A stretch of DNA of 47,892 bases from Lactifluus volemus (lineage: Eukaryota > Basidiomycota > Agaricomycetes > Russulales > Russulaceae), in contig WTXI01000274.1 of NCBI GenBank assembly GCA_022376515.1, positions 1-47,892 on the forward strand, written 5' to 3'. The notes beneath the pieces were generated by a model. That model worked only from the letters and a program-made list of their open reading frames with translations. It was not told the DNA's origin and searched no databases. Made by a program: the position numbers and the translations under genes. Shown in pieces: positions 22,160 to 33,015 of this stretch. Each line of letters begins with the position of its first letter. Within the stretch, counting starts at the first letter, position 1.

Positions 22160-22548
22160 CACGCCTTGCTCTGCAATGTAGAACCCCTGCGTCCTGTTTG
22201 AATAATCATAGCGGCATCGGGAGAATTCACCCGAGACGGTGTTGTATCTACACGAATCAAACGATCAGTAAATATTGAAGCACGTGGATGAAACGACCTT
22301 CGGGTATTGTTCGGATGAGAAAAAGGATGAGGTAAGTTTAGTATTATAGGATGTGTGTGTGTATATGTGAACGCAGCATTAGTAGCCTTGGCTGCCGTTG
22401 TGTGCTGGAAGCCGCGCAGGGGATGGAAAACCGGACTCACCCTAAGATGAGATGGGGATGGGCCATGAAGTCTGTTATGCGCTCGGGCATATTTTTAGGC
22501 TCGAGGACGAACGTTGGAAAGGTGACCTTGGAGAGGTCCATGCCGATT
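22160..22548 (-). pseudogene. Oxysterol-binding protein (OSBP/Osh-like) gene fragment
   Basis: The minus-strand exon at 22441-22548 reads MDLSKVTFPTFVLEPKNMPE followed by RITDFMAHPHLILG, between an AG acceptor and a GTGAGT donor. This matches the start of the sterol/PI4P-binding domain of fungal Kes1/Osh proteins. Further down, PEGRFIHVLQYLL (about 22303-22265) and GEFSRCRYDYSNRTQGFYIA (about 22232-22166) are later conserved blocks in different frames. The residues that normally join them are missing. The sequence stops before the EQVSHHPP signature, and neither gene end is present. It is a truncated relic; the parental gene should be elsewhere in the genome. Confidence 0.75.
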
Positions 22549-22776
22549 CTGTAAGGGAAGGCAAATCATTCGATGGGATTACTCGGAGAGTGTCTGTGAG
22601 ATGACGGATGACGGATGACGGAACCATCACCTTCATCTCTATAAATGGGATGCATTGGAGTGGACATGAAATAGCGGGGGACGAACAAGATGGAAGTGTC
22701 GTCAGGAGCAGTCAGTAAAAACATATGTGTTCACACGGTTGGTCCTTCATCTGGTGATAATGTACCACACTGCACG

Positions 22777-22810
22777 GGGTCACGCCGGAGCTTCGAATCG
22801 AAGCGAGAAA
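22777..22810. repeat. Direct repeat, right copy
   Basis: This is the second copy of the 34-bp repeat at 22015-22048, about 760 bp downstream. Such bracketing could come from a transposable element end or an earlier tandem duplication. Confidence 0.7.
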
Positions 22811-22929
22811 GCGAAAAAGACATACATGTTATGTAGCGGGTCGTACACAGAGAGTGGGTGATCGACACAAAAACCGCACGGAAGGTAATGTAAGCGAGGT
22901 AATCTTATCTTATCTCGTGCTTCAACAAG

Positions 22930-23620
22930 GGTGGAGACTGGAAACAGCGGAGGTGGCAGACTGGGCAGCAAGAGGAGGAGGAGGAAGCCTGACAGACAAC
23001 TCGCAATCAAGGATTATCGACGTATGCTTAGCATTTCTCTACCCCCTCACGCGGCGAGATAGGAGAACGATGCGGACCAAGCGGTGGCTGGCAGCAGCGA
23101 CATAATGCAGAGGCCTGGGCAGCAGAAGGAAGCAGGCCACCTGCTCTCTTCACCACTGAGTCATGACTTGGAGCATCCTGGAATGAACGACACGGTTTCC
23201 TGACGTAGCCAAGATGGCAGGCTTGGTGGCGGCGGGAGGAAAGGTAGTGGTAATGGTGGGCTAGACAGCGGCTAGAAGGAGGCGGGCTGCCCTGAAAGAA
23301 AACTCACGATCGATGATTATCGATGCATGTCCATAACTTCTCTAGATAAATGATTTAATTGGTTTAGTTACTCTGAGCGCGGCACCAAGTCGGGGGAAGA
23401 GGGCAGCAGATGGCGAGGGCAGCGACAGAAGGTGGTGGTGGTGGTGGTGGTGGTGGTGGTGGGCTATACGGCGGCTGGAAGGAGGCAGGCTGGGTGGGGG
23501 CACAAAAGGCAGCGATCTGACAGTGGGCTGCCAGGCTAGCAGGCCTGAGAAACTTGCGACTGATTATCGATGTATGCCTATGACCTACTGTCATCCATTG
23601 GTTTGCTCATTGGTTTGCTC
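22930..23620. repeat. Three diverged repeats ending in a GATTATCGA motif, plus a (GGT)n microsatellite
   Basis: Three blocks share the order 'purine-rich gg(c/t)ggctgg-aaggaggc', then 'actcgc/actcacg/acttgcga', then GATTATCGA(T/C)G(C/T)ATG. The last motif is at about 23013, 23316 and 23563. Spacing is about 300 and 250 bp. The third block carries a pure GGT run at 23429-23460. The blocks are GC-rich and apparently non-coding. They may be a decayed tandem array or repeated regulatory DNA upstream of the peptidase gene. Confidence 0.55.
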
Positions 23621-24043
23621 CTTTCTGACAACAGCGGGGGAAGGAAGTAGGCCGGCGGTGTCGGCGCTTCGGGAGTGGAGTCTGCGCTCCAAGGGAATGG
23701 GGCGGCGCGGCGACCAGATGTAGGAGTGTACGGGGGACATGTCAGTAGCGCTCCTAGTTTGGAAGGCGCGGCGGCGGATGATGAAGAAGGACCAAGAGAT
23801 CAAAGCCGATTTGCCATGCGGATGTGGGGGGCGAGGCGAGGCCCCCGGACAGTCCACGAGGAGGATATTACAGATGGATCCATGTGCCCCTGAGCAAAAT
23901 CAACCGCTTTTTCCTCTTTCATCTATCCCTATTATTGTAAAGCCGTACCGTTATTGCATTTTCCTCTCTTTCTCAACTCGTTTCTCTGTCGCCGTGTTTT
24001 AGTGCGTTTTTTTTCGCCTCCTTCATTGTTACCGTACTAACGC

Positions 24044-25770
24044 ATGCCTTCCCGTTCAGTGGAATCTAAGCGCGAGGATGCCATTACTCTCCAGCCAAGG
24101 GGCGAGGACGAGGGGCTGCAGCTCCCCTCTCCCACGGCCACATCCACAGCGACCGCTTCGTCCGGCAACCGGCCCGCCACCGATGTACGATTGGACCCCA
24201 TCACTAGTACCCCCCCAAATTTGTGGTAACCGAGACAATTTCCAAAGGATACTATAAAGGGTTACCGTCTCGACCCCCCCTCATCGCAACTACCCGACCC
24301 GGGCCATTTGAAGTGCCAACCGGACCGGCAGCGTATTTCCCCCTCAAACACCTTCGGGTACTGGGTGACCACCCCCTTGCCAAAGTGTGGGATGAAGGAT
24401 TAGCCGTTGACCTTTGTCGTGGGCTGAACGCCATGTCCGTTAAGTGGACATCGCTCGACGCGATTCGTATCGTCACTGCTGGAGAGTCCTCCAGCCCGGC
24501 CATCATCTGGATTGGGGTTGATTTTAACTCCCTGACGTTTGAGGAGGGTTCTGTCATTGCTTACAAGTGCCGCCCAATCGTTGACGGTTATGGGATCTCC
24601 AACTACCACGTTGAGATCCGGGAGTCCCGTGTTAGGAAACTGTCTGGCTGTAACTTTCTTGAACCCGTTCCCTTTTCTGATCCGACCTTCACTGCGCGCG
24701 AGCCGTTTACAGCGACTTTGGGTATACCTGTTGCCGCTATGAATAGATCATCCCAAGGAACCGGCGGGTTCTTCATTAGTGCCGGCGGGGACGACCCCAG
24801 TATCTACCTCGTTACCGCGCGGCATGTGGTGCTTCCTGCCAAAGAAGGCAACCAACCCTTTGTACGCAAGAACAACAGCCAGCCACGTACAGATATAGTT
24901 GTTCTCAGTGACTCTGGGTTCAACGAGAAGATCGTCGCCATCGATGAGGAAATTAAGGAACAACAGTCTAAGATTATCGACGCAATGGAACGATATGAAA
25001 TGGTCAAGGACGCAGACGACTCCAGGTCGGTCAAGGAATCCCAGGCGGCGAACCATGGTTTGCAGCACGCGAGGGAGGTGTTAGAAGGCTTGTCTGATTT
25101 GCATCACGAGATCGCTGCTCATTGGAGCACAAAGACGGACCGCATCTTCGGGGAGCTGGTTTGGTCCCCCCCCATCACTCTCTCAACCAAATCAGGTGAA
25201 TTTACGCTTGATTTCGCTGTGATCAAGATCGATCCTGGCAAGCTGAACCGGGGCAATTACCGTGGGAATTGCATCAATATAGGCGACAAGTACACTCGGT
25301 ATCAATTCTTGGGGAAAGTCTACTCAAACGGTACAAGTCCCACATCGTTCAAATTCCCGCCCGACCGCCTTGCGGTATTACAAGGTCAGGTGCCAGAGGA
25401 CTGCGTTTTCCAGTCACCGATGCTCGATAGCAACGGTGATCAATGCTTAGTCGTATTCAAGAACGGGGCAAAGACTGGTATAACAATTGGCAAGGCCAAC
25501 AATGCTGCGTCCTTTATTCGTTGCTGCCTGGACGGCGAGTTTGTGGAGTCAAGGGAATGGCCCGTCGTTCCCTACGACAACCATTCGGGCACTTTTTCTG
25601 AAGGCGGAGACTCAGGCTCCTGCGTCGCTGACGCTTTCGGCCGCATCGGCGGTATCATCACAGGGGGAACCGACTCCCTCACCTATGTCACTCCAATTTC
25701 ATCCATCATGAAGGCTCTCCACGGCGATAGACGCTTCAAGTACGCCCATTTGAACCCGGTTCTCGCATAA
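24044..25770 (+). CDS. Trypsin-like serine peptidase (PA clan), probable homopolymer frameshift near the N terminus
   Basis: The main frame (24223-25770, about 515 residues, intronless) has a chymotrypsin-fold triad. Counting from 24223, His201 is in VTARHVV, Asp330 in DFAVIKID and Ser464 in GGDSGSCV, with a GGIITGG block behind it. A charged, helix-forming insertion (about residues 235-300) separates His from Asp. There is no signal peptide, so it probably acts inside the cell. The frame has no ATG near its start; a TAG closes it at 24205. An ATG at 24044 opens a different frame that runs to a seven-C tract (24210-24217). One extra C there would join both frames smoothly, so a sequencing indel or young frameshift is likely. 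The next in-frame ATG is at 24433. Similar proteins are common in agaricomycetes. Substrate is unknown. Confidence 0.75.
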
Positions 25771-26309
25771 GTGGCCTTCTGGTGTAACGTATGACGATTA
25801 GTTGTAGTAATTTTAGTTAGACTCTGTATAATGATAAACATCAATATGAGTGGTCTTCTGCGGTTCGAGTTTTTTTGCGCGCCTGCATGCCCTGCCCCGC
25901 CCCACGTGCTTTCCCCTTCCTGCTCCCTTCTCCCTCTGCTGTGCGTGTGTCGCTGCGCCTCATCTCACCATCCACTCCCGCCTCCGCCCCTCCTCCTGCT
26001 TCCTGCCTGTGCGACTCACGGCTGCATATCCTCATACGTGACTTTGCCTGTTTCGCTGAAACTTTCGTCGTTTTCTGGGGCCCATATCCTCCATTCACTT
26101 GCTTGCCCCTGGACATGCCGACCTCAAGCTTTATTCCCTTTCGGGACTCGATTTTTTGGTCCCCTACGGCGGTGCAGGGTTTGGTTCATCAGTTCTCTCA
26201 CTCCCTCGCAGGACTCGCTGCTTCCTTGCTTATTGTTGATTCCCCGTGTATGGGCTTTGCCGCGTCTCTTGCGCGCGCACCATCTCGCTTTGCTATTTTT
26301 ACCGACTGT

Positions 26310-26890
26310 CCAGATCTTCGACGCCTCCTGTCGCCTTACCTATCACTCTCACCTCCAGTCTTATTGTGATTTCCACGGTTTCGTCGATGATCCCACTCTT
26401 CTCACCCTTGCCCGCTATGTCATCTACATGTCTCATCACATTCAACCTCGCTCTGTCTTAATATACCTTTCTGGTATTCAAGTTTGCAACCAACTCGAAT
26501 CTGCCTTGGACGCCCTCCTCGCCTGAAACTCCTCCTTTCCATAGACCACATTCTTACCCTTTCAGCTGCCTACTCACCCTGCTGTGGCTTTTTTGGCCTC
26601 CACCGCCTTGGTGAGCCCGTTGGCTGTGATAAAGTGTCCCGTAGATCCGCTTGCAAGCGCATTTTGCGCCGTTGACCGCTTCGCTTCTCCTATCACCTAC
26701 CCGGCCACAAGGCTGACCTTCTTTTGAGGAAAATCTCGTACTCATCACTTCACTTCCTGGCATCCCAGTAGACCCTGTTTCCCTCTTTGCGTGCTACCTT
26801 CTCAATCGTGATGCATGTACTCCCTTTCACCCCTACTTGGGCTTGACTCTCGTCTGGCCGTTCCCACACCTCCCGGCTGAGGCAGGTATA
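26310..26890 (+). pseudogene. Tyrosine-recombinase transposon remnant (Crypton/DIRS type)
   Basis: The end of the 25831-26526 frame reads TYHSHLQSYCDFHGFVDD followed by LARYVIYMSHHIQPRSV and LIYLSGIQ, the N-terminal DNA-binding domain of basidiomycete tyrosine recombinases. Downstream, in changing frames, are GFFGLHRLGE (about 26590), FSYHLPGHKADLLL (about 26690-26730) and PVDPVSLFACYLL (about 26765), matching the catalytic domain order. The C-terminal HxxR...Y block was not found, and several frameshifts are present. The upstream part of the frame (25831-26300) is Pro/Leu-rich and probably not coding. Confidence 0.65.
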
Positions 26891-27122
26891 ATTAGCTGGT
26901 TGACGCTAGCCGGTGGTGTCAATTGACAGGCTACAGGTGGGAAATCCGAGCATCTGTATAACGACCGTAGACAAACCATTGAATAAATATCGGATTCTAA
27001 GCTAACCTAGCTACTTGAGAATCAACGAGATGCGTCGCTTAAGAGAAAACGATCGAAAAATAAAGTCGCCCAAACGCCTAAAAAGATATATAGGTAATAA
27101 AAGGTTAAAAAGGAGAGAAGAT
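26891..27122. other. No recognised gene; AT-rich 3' flank
   Basis: This short AT-rich interval lies between the recombinase remnant and the 3' end of the R3H-associated gene. It contains AATAAA at about 26982 but nothing coding. Confidence 0.3.
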
Positions 27123-28578
27123 TCATTCGAAGAGATAATTGTAGAAGCTGTCCCTCCTGCTGCCATTGTCACGATTCGTAAGCTTCGTCGTCGCTATTGC
27201 CCAGCCCGAAGGCCGACGAGGCTTCCTACGCGCAGGCGAGCGTGAGGGAGACGATCCAGAGCGTGTACGGTGACGACGGTCCCAGACCGCAGCCCGTACC
27301 CGAAGCGGGGGCCGTGGAGTCTCATCGTCGTTCACCAATGACAGAGCTTCGGTTGCTCGCTCAAGATCGCTATCACCACCACCGTTGCCGTCAATCGCGG
27401 AACTCGTTTCCACATCCGCATCCACATCCGAGGCGATGTCCGAGAGCACGCTCGTGGTTACCCGTCGCTGACCGCGGGCCGCAGACTCAACGTCATCTCC
27501 TTCAGACGCAAAGTCCGATTCTGAGAGGACCTCAGAGTTACCGTCGATCGAATGAATGTCGGAATCGAATGACGAGAGAGAGGAAAAGTCAGCGTCGGTG
27601 GTGGGCGGCGTCGCGAGCGCTGTGCGTGTAGCCGGGTCCGGGCGCGTTGCGTTGGGGCGGAGGATGTGCGTGAGGCGATGAGTCGGGGTATCTTTACCTG
27701 GGATACGACGACGCGCGGTATTAAAAAAATAATAATTCAGAGACCAACACAGATACACACGGGAATTGGAACTGGAACGTACTGAAACTGACGATGTTGT
27801 GGTAACGCGCGCAGCAATGCACGACGTACCGAGCCCAAGCATCGTTCTCAATCCACCAGACAAGTCGCCGAGGGCTACGTTCGACCTCGCGGATACCCTC
27901 CTCGCCTGCAATGACACGCCCGGGGAACTGGAATGCCGGTGGAACAATCCCAGCGTCCGGGTTTAGCACGACCTCGACTTCGCCCAACCAGCGCATTAGC
28001 TCGTCTTCGACGCCACGTACGAGTGCCTGCGTGCGAGCGCCAGAGCGCCGGAGAGCCTTGCGCATCCCACGTAGGGATAGGTTGAATTGTCCCGCATTGC
28101 TCGCCTTGGTGTCTGGTACGGGAGGGACAGTGGCGGGGAGCGGCGCGCTACGCGGGAGATAAGGTGGGAGTGGGATGGGGAATGTAGCATGCTGGCTCGG
28201 TACGGAAGGGTTGAGATCCCGCTTCGAGGGCATTGCGATGTGTGGATTGTGCGTGAAGCGAGCTGTACATTCGTTGAGCCCCAAAGTCGTTTTGCTTGTA
28301 ATGTCAAGGGAGTTGGACGAGTACGCACCGTTTTCGCGTCGTCGTACCCAACGCTTGCCCTCGTTATCATTTCGGCGCCAGACCTTCTTGGACTGGACGG
28401 AACTTGGATCGGGTGATAATTGTGTTGGCTCAACAAGGTGAGCAAAGCGGCTAGTCAATCCAGGATTACGGAGAATTGACGGAAAGGATAGTGGCGGAGG
28501 TCCTTGATCTCTTACGACGGCGATAGTCTTTGGGGTTGCCTCCTCTTGAGGTAACTTAGCCTGAATAGTGCCTTGCAT
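27123..28578 (-). CDS. R3H-associated N-terminal domain protein
   Basis: Two exons: 28578-27783 and 27697-27123. They are joined by an 85-bp intron (27698-27782, donor GTACGT, acceptor CAG) in phase 1, giving about 456 residues. The start is the ATG at 28576-28578. The N-terminal 150 residues are Pro/Ser-rich and basic. The conserved block (FNLSLRGMRKALRRSG, VEDELMRWLGEV, SPRRLVWWIENDAWARYVVH, CCARYHNIVSFS) straddles the intron and matches the fungal R3H-associated domain. After the intron, KDTPTHRLTHILRPN continues it. The C-terminal half is acidic and Ser-rich with an Arg/Ser stretch, ending FYNYLFE. Such proteins are presumed to act in nucleic-acid binding, but their function in fungi is not established. 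Confidence 0.85.
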
Positions 28579-29108
28579 GTTGCTTCACGTAGTGCTGCTG
28601 ATTCGAATGTAAGATCTTACACAAAGTTGGAAAGTACGGAACGAGTCGTAGGTTATAAGAGCAAGCGACCCGGAACGGATGAGTCACAGCGGGGGTGCGA
28701 CTCGGACCTTGCCTGACTCGGTAGTCCGAGTCAACGATAAATCACTACATGGGCCTCAAAGTACAAGTACACATTGGAGGCAAATGTAAACTATTCATCG
28801 CCTACGCTTTGGCGTACTAGACCATGAGCGCCGAATGTCGAGGTGTATGATGGGACAATAGGCTGCAAGCTGTGAGTGCATACCCGGATGATCGGAAGCG
28901 GCGCTCGTCGTACGGTACTCGAAACTACGCTCAGCCTGTAATTAGTTATCGTGCTGGTTGCGAGCCACCGGGCTTGTGATATGGCAGAGTATGGCTTTAA
29001 TGATGTTCAATTGAGCGATCGCTACAGAGAAAGCACAAAGCACGAACCAGATAGCTTGTCCCGACAAAGAAATGTGATATTGCGAAGACAATATCAGAAC
29101 TGCGATAC
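28579..29108. other. Intergenic region between two minus-strand genes
   Basis: It holds the presumed promoter of the R3H-associated gene. A small inverted repeat TGACTCGG-N4-CCGAGTCA lies at about 28711-28730 and an AP-1-like ATGAGTCAC at about 28679. No coding or RNA gene was seen. Confidence 0.4.
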
Positions 29109-30201
29109 CTAAAACCGTCGTCCCCGACTACTAGCACCCCCACCAACAGGTGCCTTGCGCTTGCGGAACAAGCTGCCTTGAGACGGACCAGCGTCTCCTG
29201 AGGGTGACTCTTCTAGTTTGACATGTAAAGGTTCCTCCTTCACCGAGGTATTAAGAACTGGATCTGATACATTCTTCGTCACGATGTTCTCGTTTGGAGG
29301 ATCTGGGGTAGGCTCTGCTGTCTCTGTAGACGCCGTGTCACCCGCTGGAGTAGAATTCGCGGCACCATCTGCGTCCTCTGCCGGCTCGCCTGCCTTTTTC
29401 CATTTGACTGGAGCCCACTTAGTAATCTTGGCATCGCTAGTTGTCGAGTTGGTATTGGGAAGCTGCTTGTCCTGGTCCCCTTCCTTGGTTTCGACCTTCG
29501 GTTTTGGCTTTATAACAATGATGCCAGGGTCATAGATTTCCCCAAGGCCTACTGTGGCAGTCTTCTTGCGTAGCTTCCAGCGGCCTTCGTCATCTTCTGC
29601 AGGGTCTGGCGCAGTACGTTTGTTGTTCGTCTCTTGATGATCTGCAACATTCTGCGTTGTCTCTCCCGTTTCAGAGGGAGGTTCTGTAGAGGTGGGCTCT
29701 ACAAATTGCCACTCGCCAACGACTCCCTGTGTCCGACGACGTTCCGCCTCCGCGAGGGCGCGTTCGATATCCGGGTCCGTGTAGCCTAGAGACTCTGGGG
29801 TAGAGTAATCGGAAATTCCGCCAGATTTGTGGGGTTGTCGACTGGAAGACGACGCGGCGGGAGCAGAGGAACCCTTTGGAGCTGAGTACTGCGCTCTACC
29901 AGCGCCAACATCCTGGGCAAACGCTGCCCCGGCAGCCTTGGCGAAGGAAGAATCAGATAAATGTAGTTAAAAAAAAAGAGTAGAAACGAACTCGTTCAAT
30001 TTTCATCATCTCCCTCTTCTCCTCCTCGGCATCCTTCTTACGTTTCTCGCCTGCCTTGTAAAGACCACGGACGAAACGTTCGACGTTGCCTTTATGTCGA
30101 AGGCCATTCTCGTGATGTTGTCGCGAAGGGACGTCATCCGCAATGTAAACGTCGCAGTATTTGCAAAAATGACGTTTCTTAGAGACCCAATATTCGCTCA
30201 T
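29109..30201 (-). CDS. WBP4/FBP21-like splicing factor with U1-C-type zinc finger
   Basis: Exon 1 is 30201-29992 and exon 2 is 29936-29109, with a 55-bp intron (29937-29991, donor GTTCGT, acceptor AAG, phase 0). The product is about 345 residues. The N terminus MSEYWVSKKRHFCKYCDVYI runs into a matrin/U1-C-type C2H2 finger: CKYC, then HHENGLRHKGN. A Lys/Glu-rich helix (KAGEKRKKDAEEEKREMMKI) follows. In human WBP4 this arrangement binds the U2 snRNP/spliceosome. The remainder is low-complexity with KWAPVKWKK and ends in a basic SLFRKRKAP...RGRRF tail. No clear WW domain is visible. It is transcribed divergently from the MFS gene with 193 bp between the start codons. Confidence 0.85.
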
Positions 30202-30394
30202 CGGAAGCGTTAATGTCAAGGGCCGTAAAATGTTGCGCTTAAAATGCTCCGAGGCCTATTTGCTGACTAATCGAGGTAAATATGCATTTGCCCCTGATCT
30301 TAGTTCTACAAAAGGAGCGATGGATTGACATGGCCGCCCGCTACTGTATTTAAATTCAAACCCGGCTGTTTTTTCATAAACAGCCAGCTCTTCA

Positions 30395-32642
30395 ATGTCC
30401 AAACTCGCCCTAGAAACAGAGGTAGTCCCTCCTGGGCCTGGGAAGAGCAGCTTTTCTGATCATTCACAGGCCAAAGTCCTTTCTCCGAGACCTGCCAGTG
30501 AGCTCGCTGTCTCCGCCTTGGGTACCGATGCAACCGCCACAGTGCCTTATCGGCTGTACAAACGGCGGTGGCTTGGAGTGATTGCTATGGTGTGTACCGT
30601 GTTCCTTTTCACCCCTATCTCGGCAAATACTAAAAACTACGGGCAGTTCGCCCTAGAAGTTGTTGGTTCGGCCAGCTGGCCTTGGTTTGGCCCCATATCC
30701 AACAATGGTACGGTGTTCAGTTCACGATGCTTCCCCAACACGTTTCTGACTGGTCTGTAAGTTGTCCGTGATTTCGGATTCTCTTTGGGCCAAGTGAATT
30801 GGCTAGGGAACATCATTGCATGTGCATATCTTCCCACAGCTATTCTCACCCCCATGGTTACCAAACGATACGGAGTGAAAAGAACTGTAAGGCCTAATTC
30901 TCGTCCTGGCATGCAAGTCACTCATTCGTTCTTCTCGTCACGGTGCAAAGTGTGACATTGCCACTGCCACTCTCCTATTATCAGCATGGATTCGTTACGC
31001 AGGAACGGCGCAATCGTTGCCCAAGGGTGGCGCCTATGCCTTCCTCATTATCGGCCAGGTGAGAATGCTTCCTCAAATACCCTTCCTTCTCTTTGTCTCA
31101 CGTCCTCCTTAGGCGCTTTCTGCTATCTCGCAACCAGCATACCAGATTTTAGCACCAAAATATTCCGAACGGTGGTTTGATTTGAAAGGTCGTACAACCG
31201 CGACGATGATCATTTCGATTGGTAGGCAGACCTCTTCGCTTAGATATAACTCGGCGCACGATTGACTTGTCCTTCTGCACCAGCAAATCCAATCGGAGGG
31301 GCCTTGGGCCAACTCATCTCCCCCATGTTTTCGGATACTCGCAAGTCCGTACGTGCAGGTTCAATTACACTTTCTTAGGGAACATGTTTGAATGATATAC
31401 CAAGATCCTCGCATTGGCCATCATCACGACTGTGGTCGTCCCTGTAGACTTGCTTATATTCGAGGCACCGCCAACACCTCCCTGTAGGTCACCTTTTCAT
31501 ACTCCGAAATACTCCCATGGGCTGAAAGTTCTTCCTTTAGCCTTTTCTGGCTCTCGCATTCCGTCTCCATCTTTCGTTTCACTCATCCGGGCGGCGACAG
31601 GACTAAAGTGCCCCCCGAACACATATATGACCTTGCGCGAACGATTTGACTTTGCCATTCTCGTTTCTGTGTTCTCTGCGCTCCTTGCTGGGTCAGTCCC
31701 TATCGTCAACTTCTTTTCTTATCTTCCCTTCTGATCCACATCACCAGCATCAACACGTTTGGCATCTTAAGTGCCCAATGGCTGGTACGTTCCTTTGTGC
31801 AAACTTGTTTCGTGAAACTGAGATCGCATCTCGTCCGCCTAGTCTCCCTATGGCTACTCGGATAATACTTCAGGCTTCATGGGCGCCGCTCTACTTTTAG
31901 CGGGCATCCTAGCCGCTATAGCCACCTCGCCGGTCTTTGATCGCATCTTGACTCATCACCTGGGAATCACCGTGCGCATCTTGTGCCCAATCATCGGAAC
32001 AGCCTGGTTAACACTCATCTGGGCCGGTGAGAATCCCTATCTTTTTTTTTCCCCGCGAGAACACAGTTAATCCCCCTCTTGGTGCGTTTCGTTTCTAGTC
32101 AGACCACATAACACTGTGGCCCTCTATGCCATTTTTGTCATTATCGGAATAGGATCTATCATGCTTCTACCTGTCGGAATCGAGCTCGGCGTCGAACTGA
32201 CGAGGAACCCAGATGGAAGTTCCGCTCTATTGTGGTTCTTGTACGCCCTTCCCATTCTCAGTTTGCCGCTCCCAACTGATCTTTTCATTCTTCCTTTAGT
32301 GGAAATCTGTTGAGTATCATCTTTATCTTGGGTCAGTATTTTTATTGCTTCCGCTTCAAAAAAAAAAATTGAATGTCCCCCAATTATCTCCCAAAAATCA
32401 TAGTACAAAACGCTCTTCGAGACTCCGACGCCGCAAATCCGCCATTGAACATGCATCGCGCGATCTTATTCAACGGCATCGTTGTCTTCATCGTCTGCCT
32501 GCTCGTGTTCTTCCTCGACGGCAAGCAAGCACGGCGTGAAATGGACGAACAGATGAACGAGGGATACAGGGCACAGCAAAACATGGACATGGGCGAGATG
32601 GTGACGTCTCAAGACTCTGCGATGAAAATTGACACAACTTGA
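30395..32642 (+). CDS. Major facilitator superfamily transporter (SLC49/FLVCR-like), multi-exon
   Basis: Starts at ATG 30395 with a cytosolic N terminus, then KRRWLGVIAM. Resolved exons are 30395-30589, 30647-30707 and 30762-30886, with GT-AG introns. Spliced, they give SASWPWFGPISNN and FSLGQVNWLGNIIACAYLP, typical of fungal SLC49-type MFS carriers. Later exons give GAYAFLIIGQALSA, YSERWFDLKGRTTATMIIS (the loop after TM4, MFS signature), ANPIGGALGQLISPMFSD and LALAIITTVVVPVDLLIFEA. The last exon carries MHRAILFNGIVVFIVCLLVF and a polar C tail ending at 32642. Many small introns fragment the frame; I count at least eight exons. Human SLC49 members transport choline or haem-related compounds; the substrate here is unknown. 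It converges with Trm11. Confidence 0.85.
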
Positions 32643-33015
32643 ACAAAGTTGTTGTATTTACCCCAATTATCTATCAATCCTTTATCTAATTCACTTTCAT
32701 TTCATGTCGTTAATACTATATAATCTCACACTTTATGGCTTGACAGCGCTACTGATTCCGAGAACCCTTGGGGTGAGTTCGAGAATAGATTATGGGGGGA
32801 AAGAGTGACTAGTATTCATTACCTATGGTGTGAGTTTGGCTGCCTTTAAATACATCTCTGAACTCTCATTATCTAGTGTAGTTGAGCGGGCGTTAATCGA
32901 ACTATTCGGACGTGAGGACAGTGGCGTAAAGATAGAAACGTGGCATACAACGTGGTTGCAAGGCAAGCCGCACAGCAGCACTCGAGTAAGACGATGATGG
33001 TTGCAGTCTGCTTGT
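32643..33015. other. Convergent 3' intergenic region
   Basis: This holds the 3' flanks of the MFS gene (+) and Trm11 (-). It is AT-rich and has no coding signal beyond out-of-frame pieces. Confidence 0.4.

Noticed and set aside
25831..26300. N-terminal half of the 231-residue frame after the peptidase
   Set aside because: Pro/Leu/Cys-rich translation of a pyrimidine-rich stretch; only the last part (from about 26310) resembles a recombinase.
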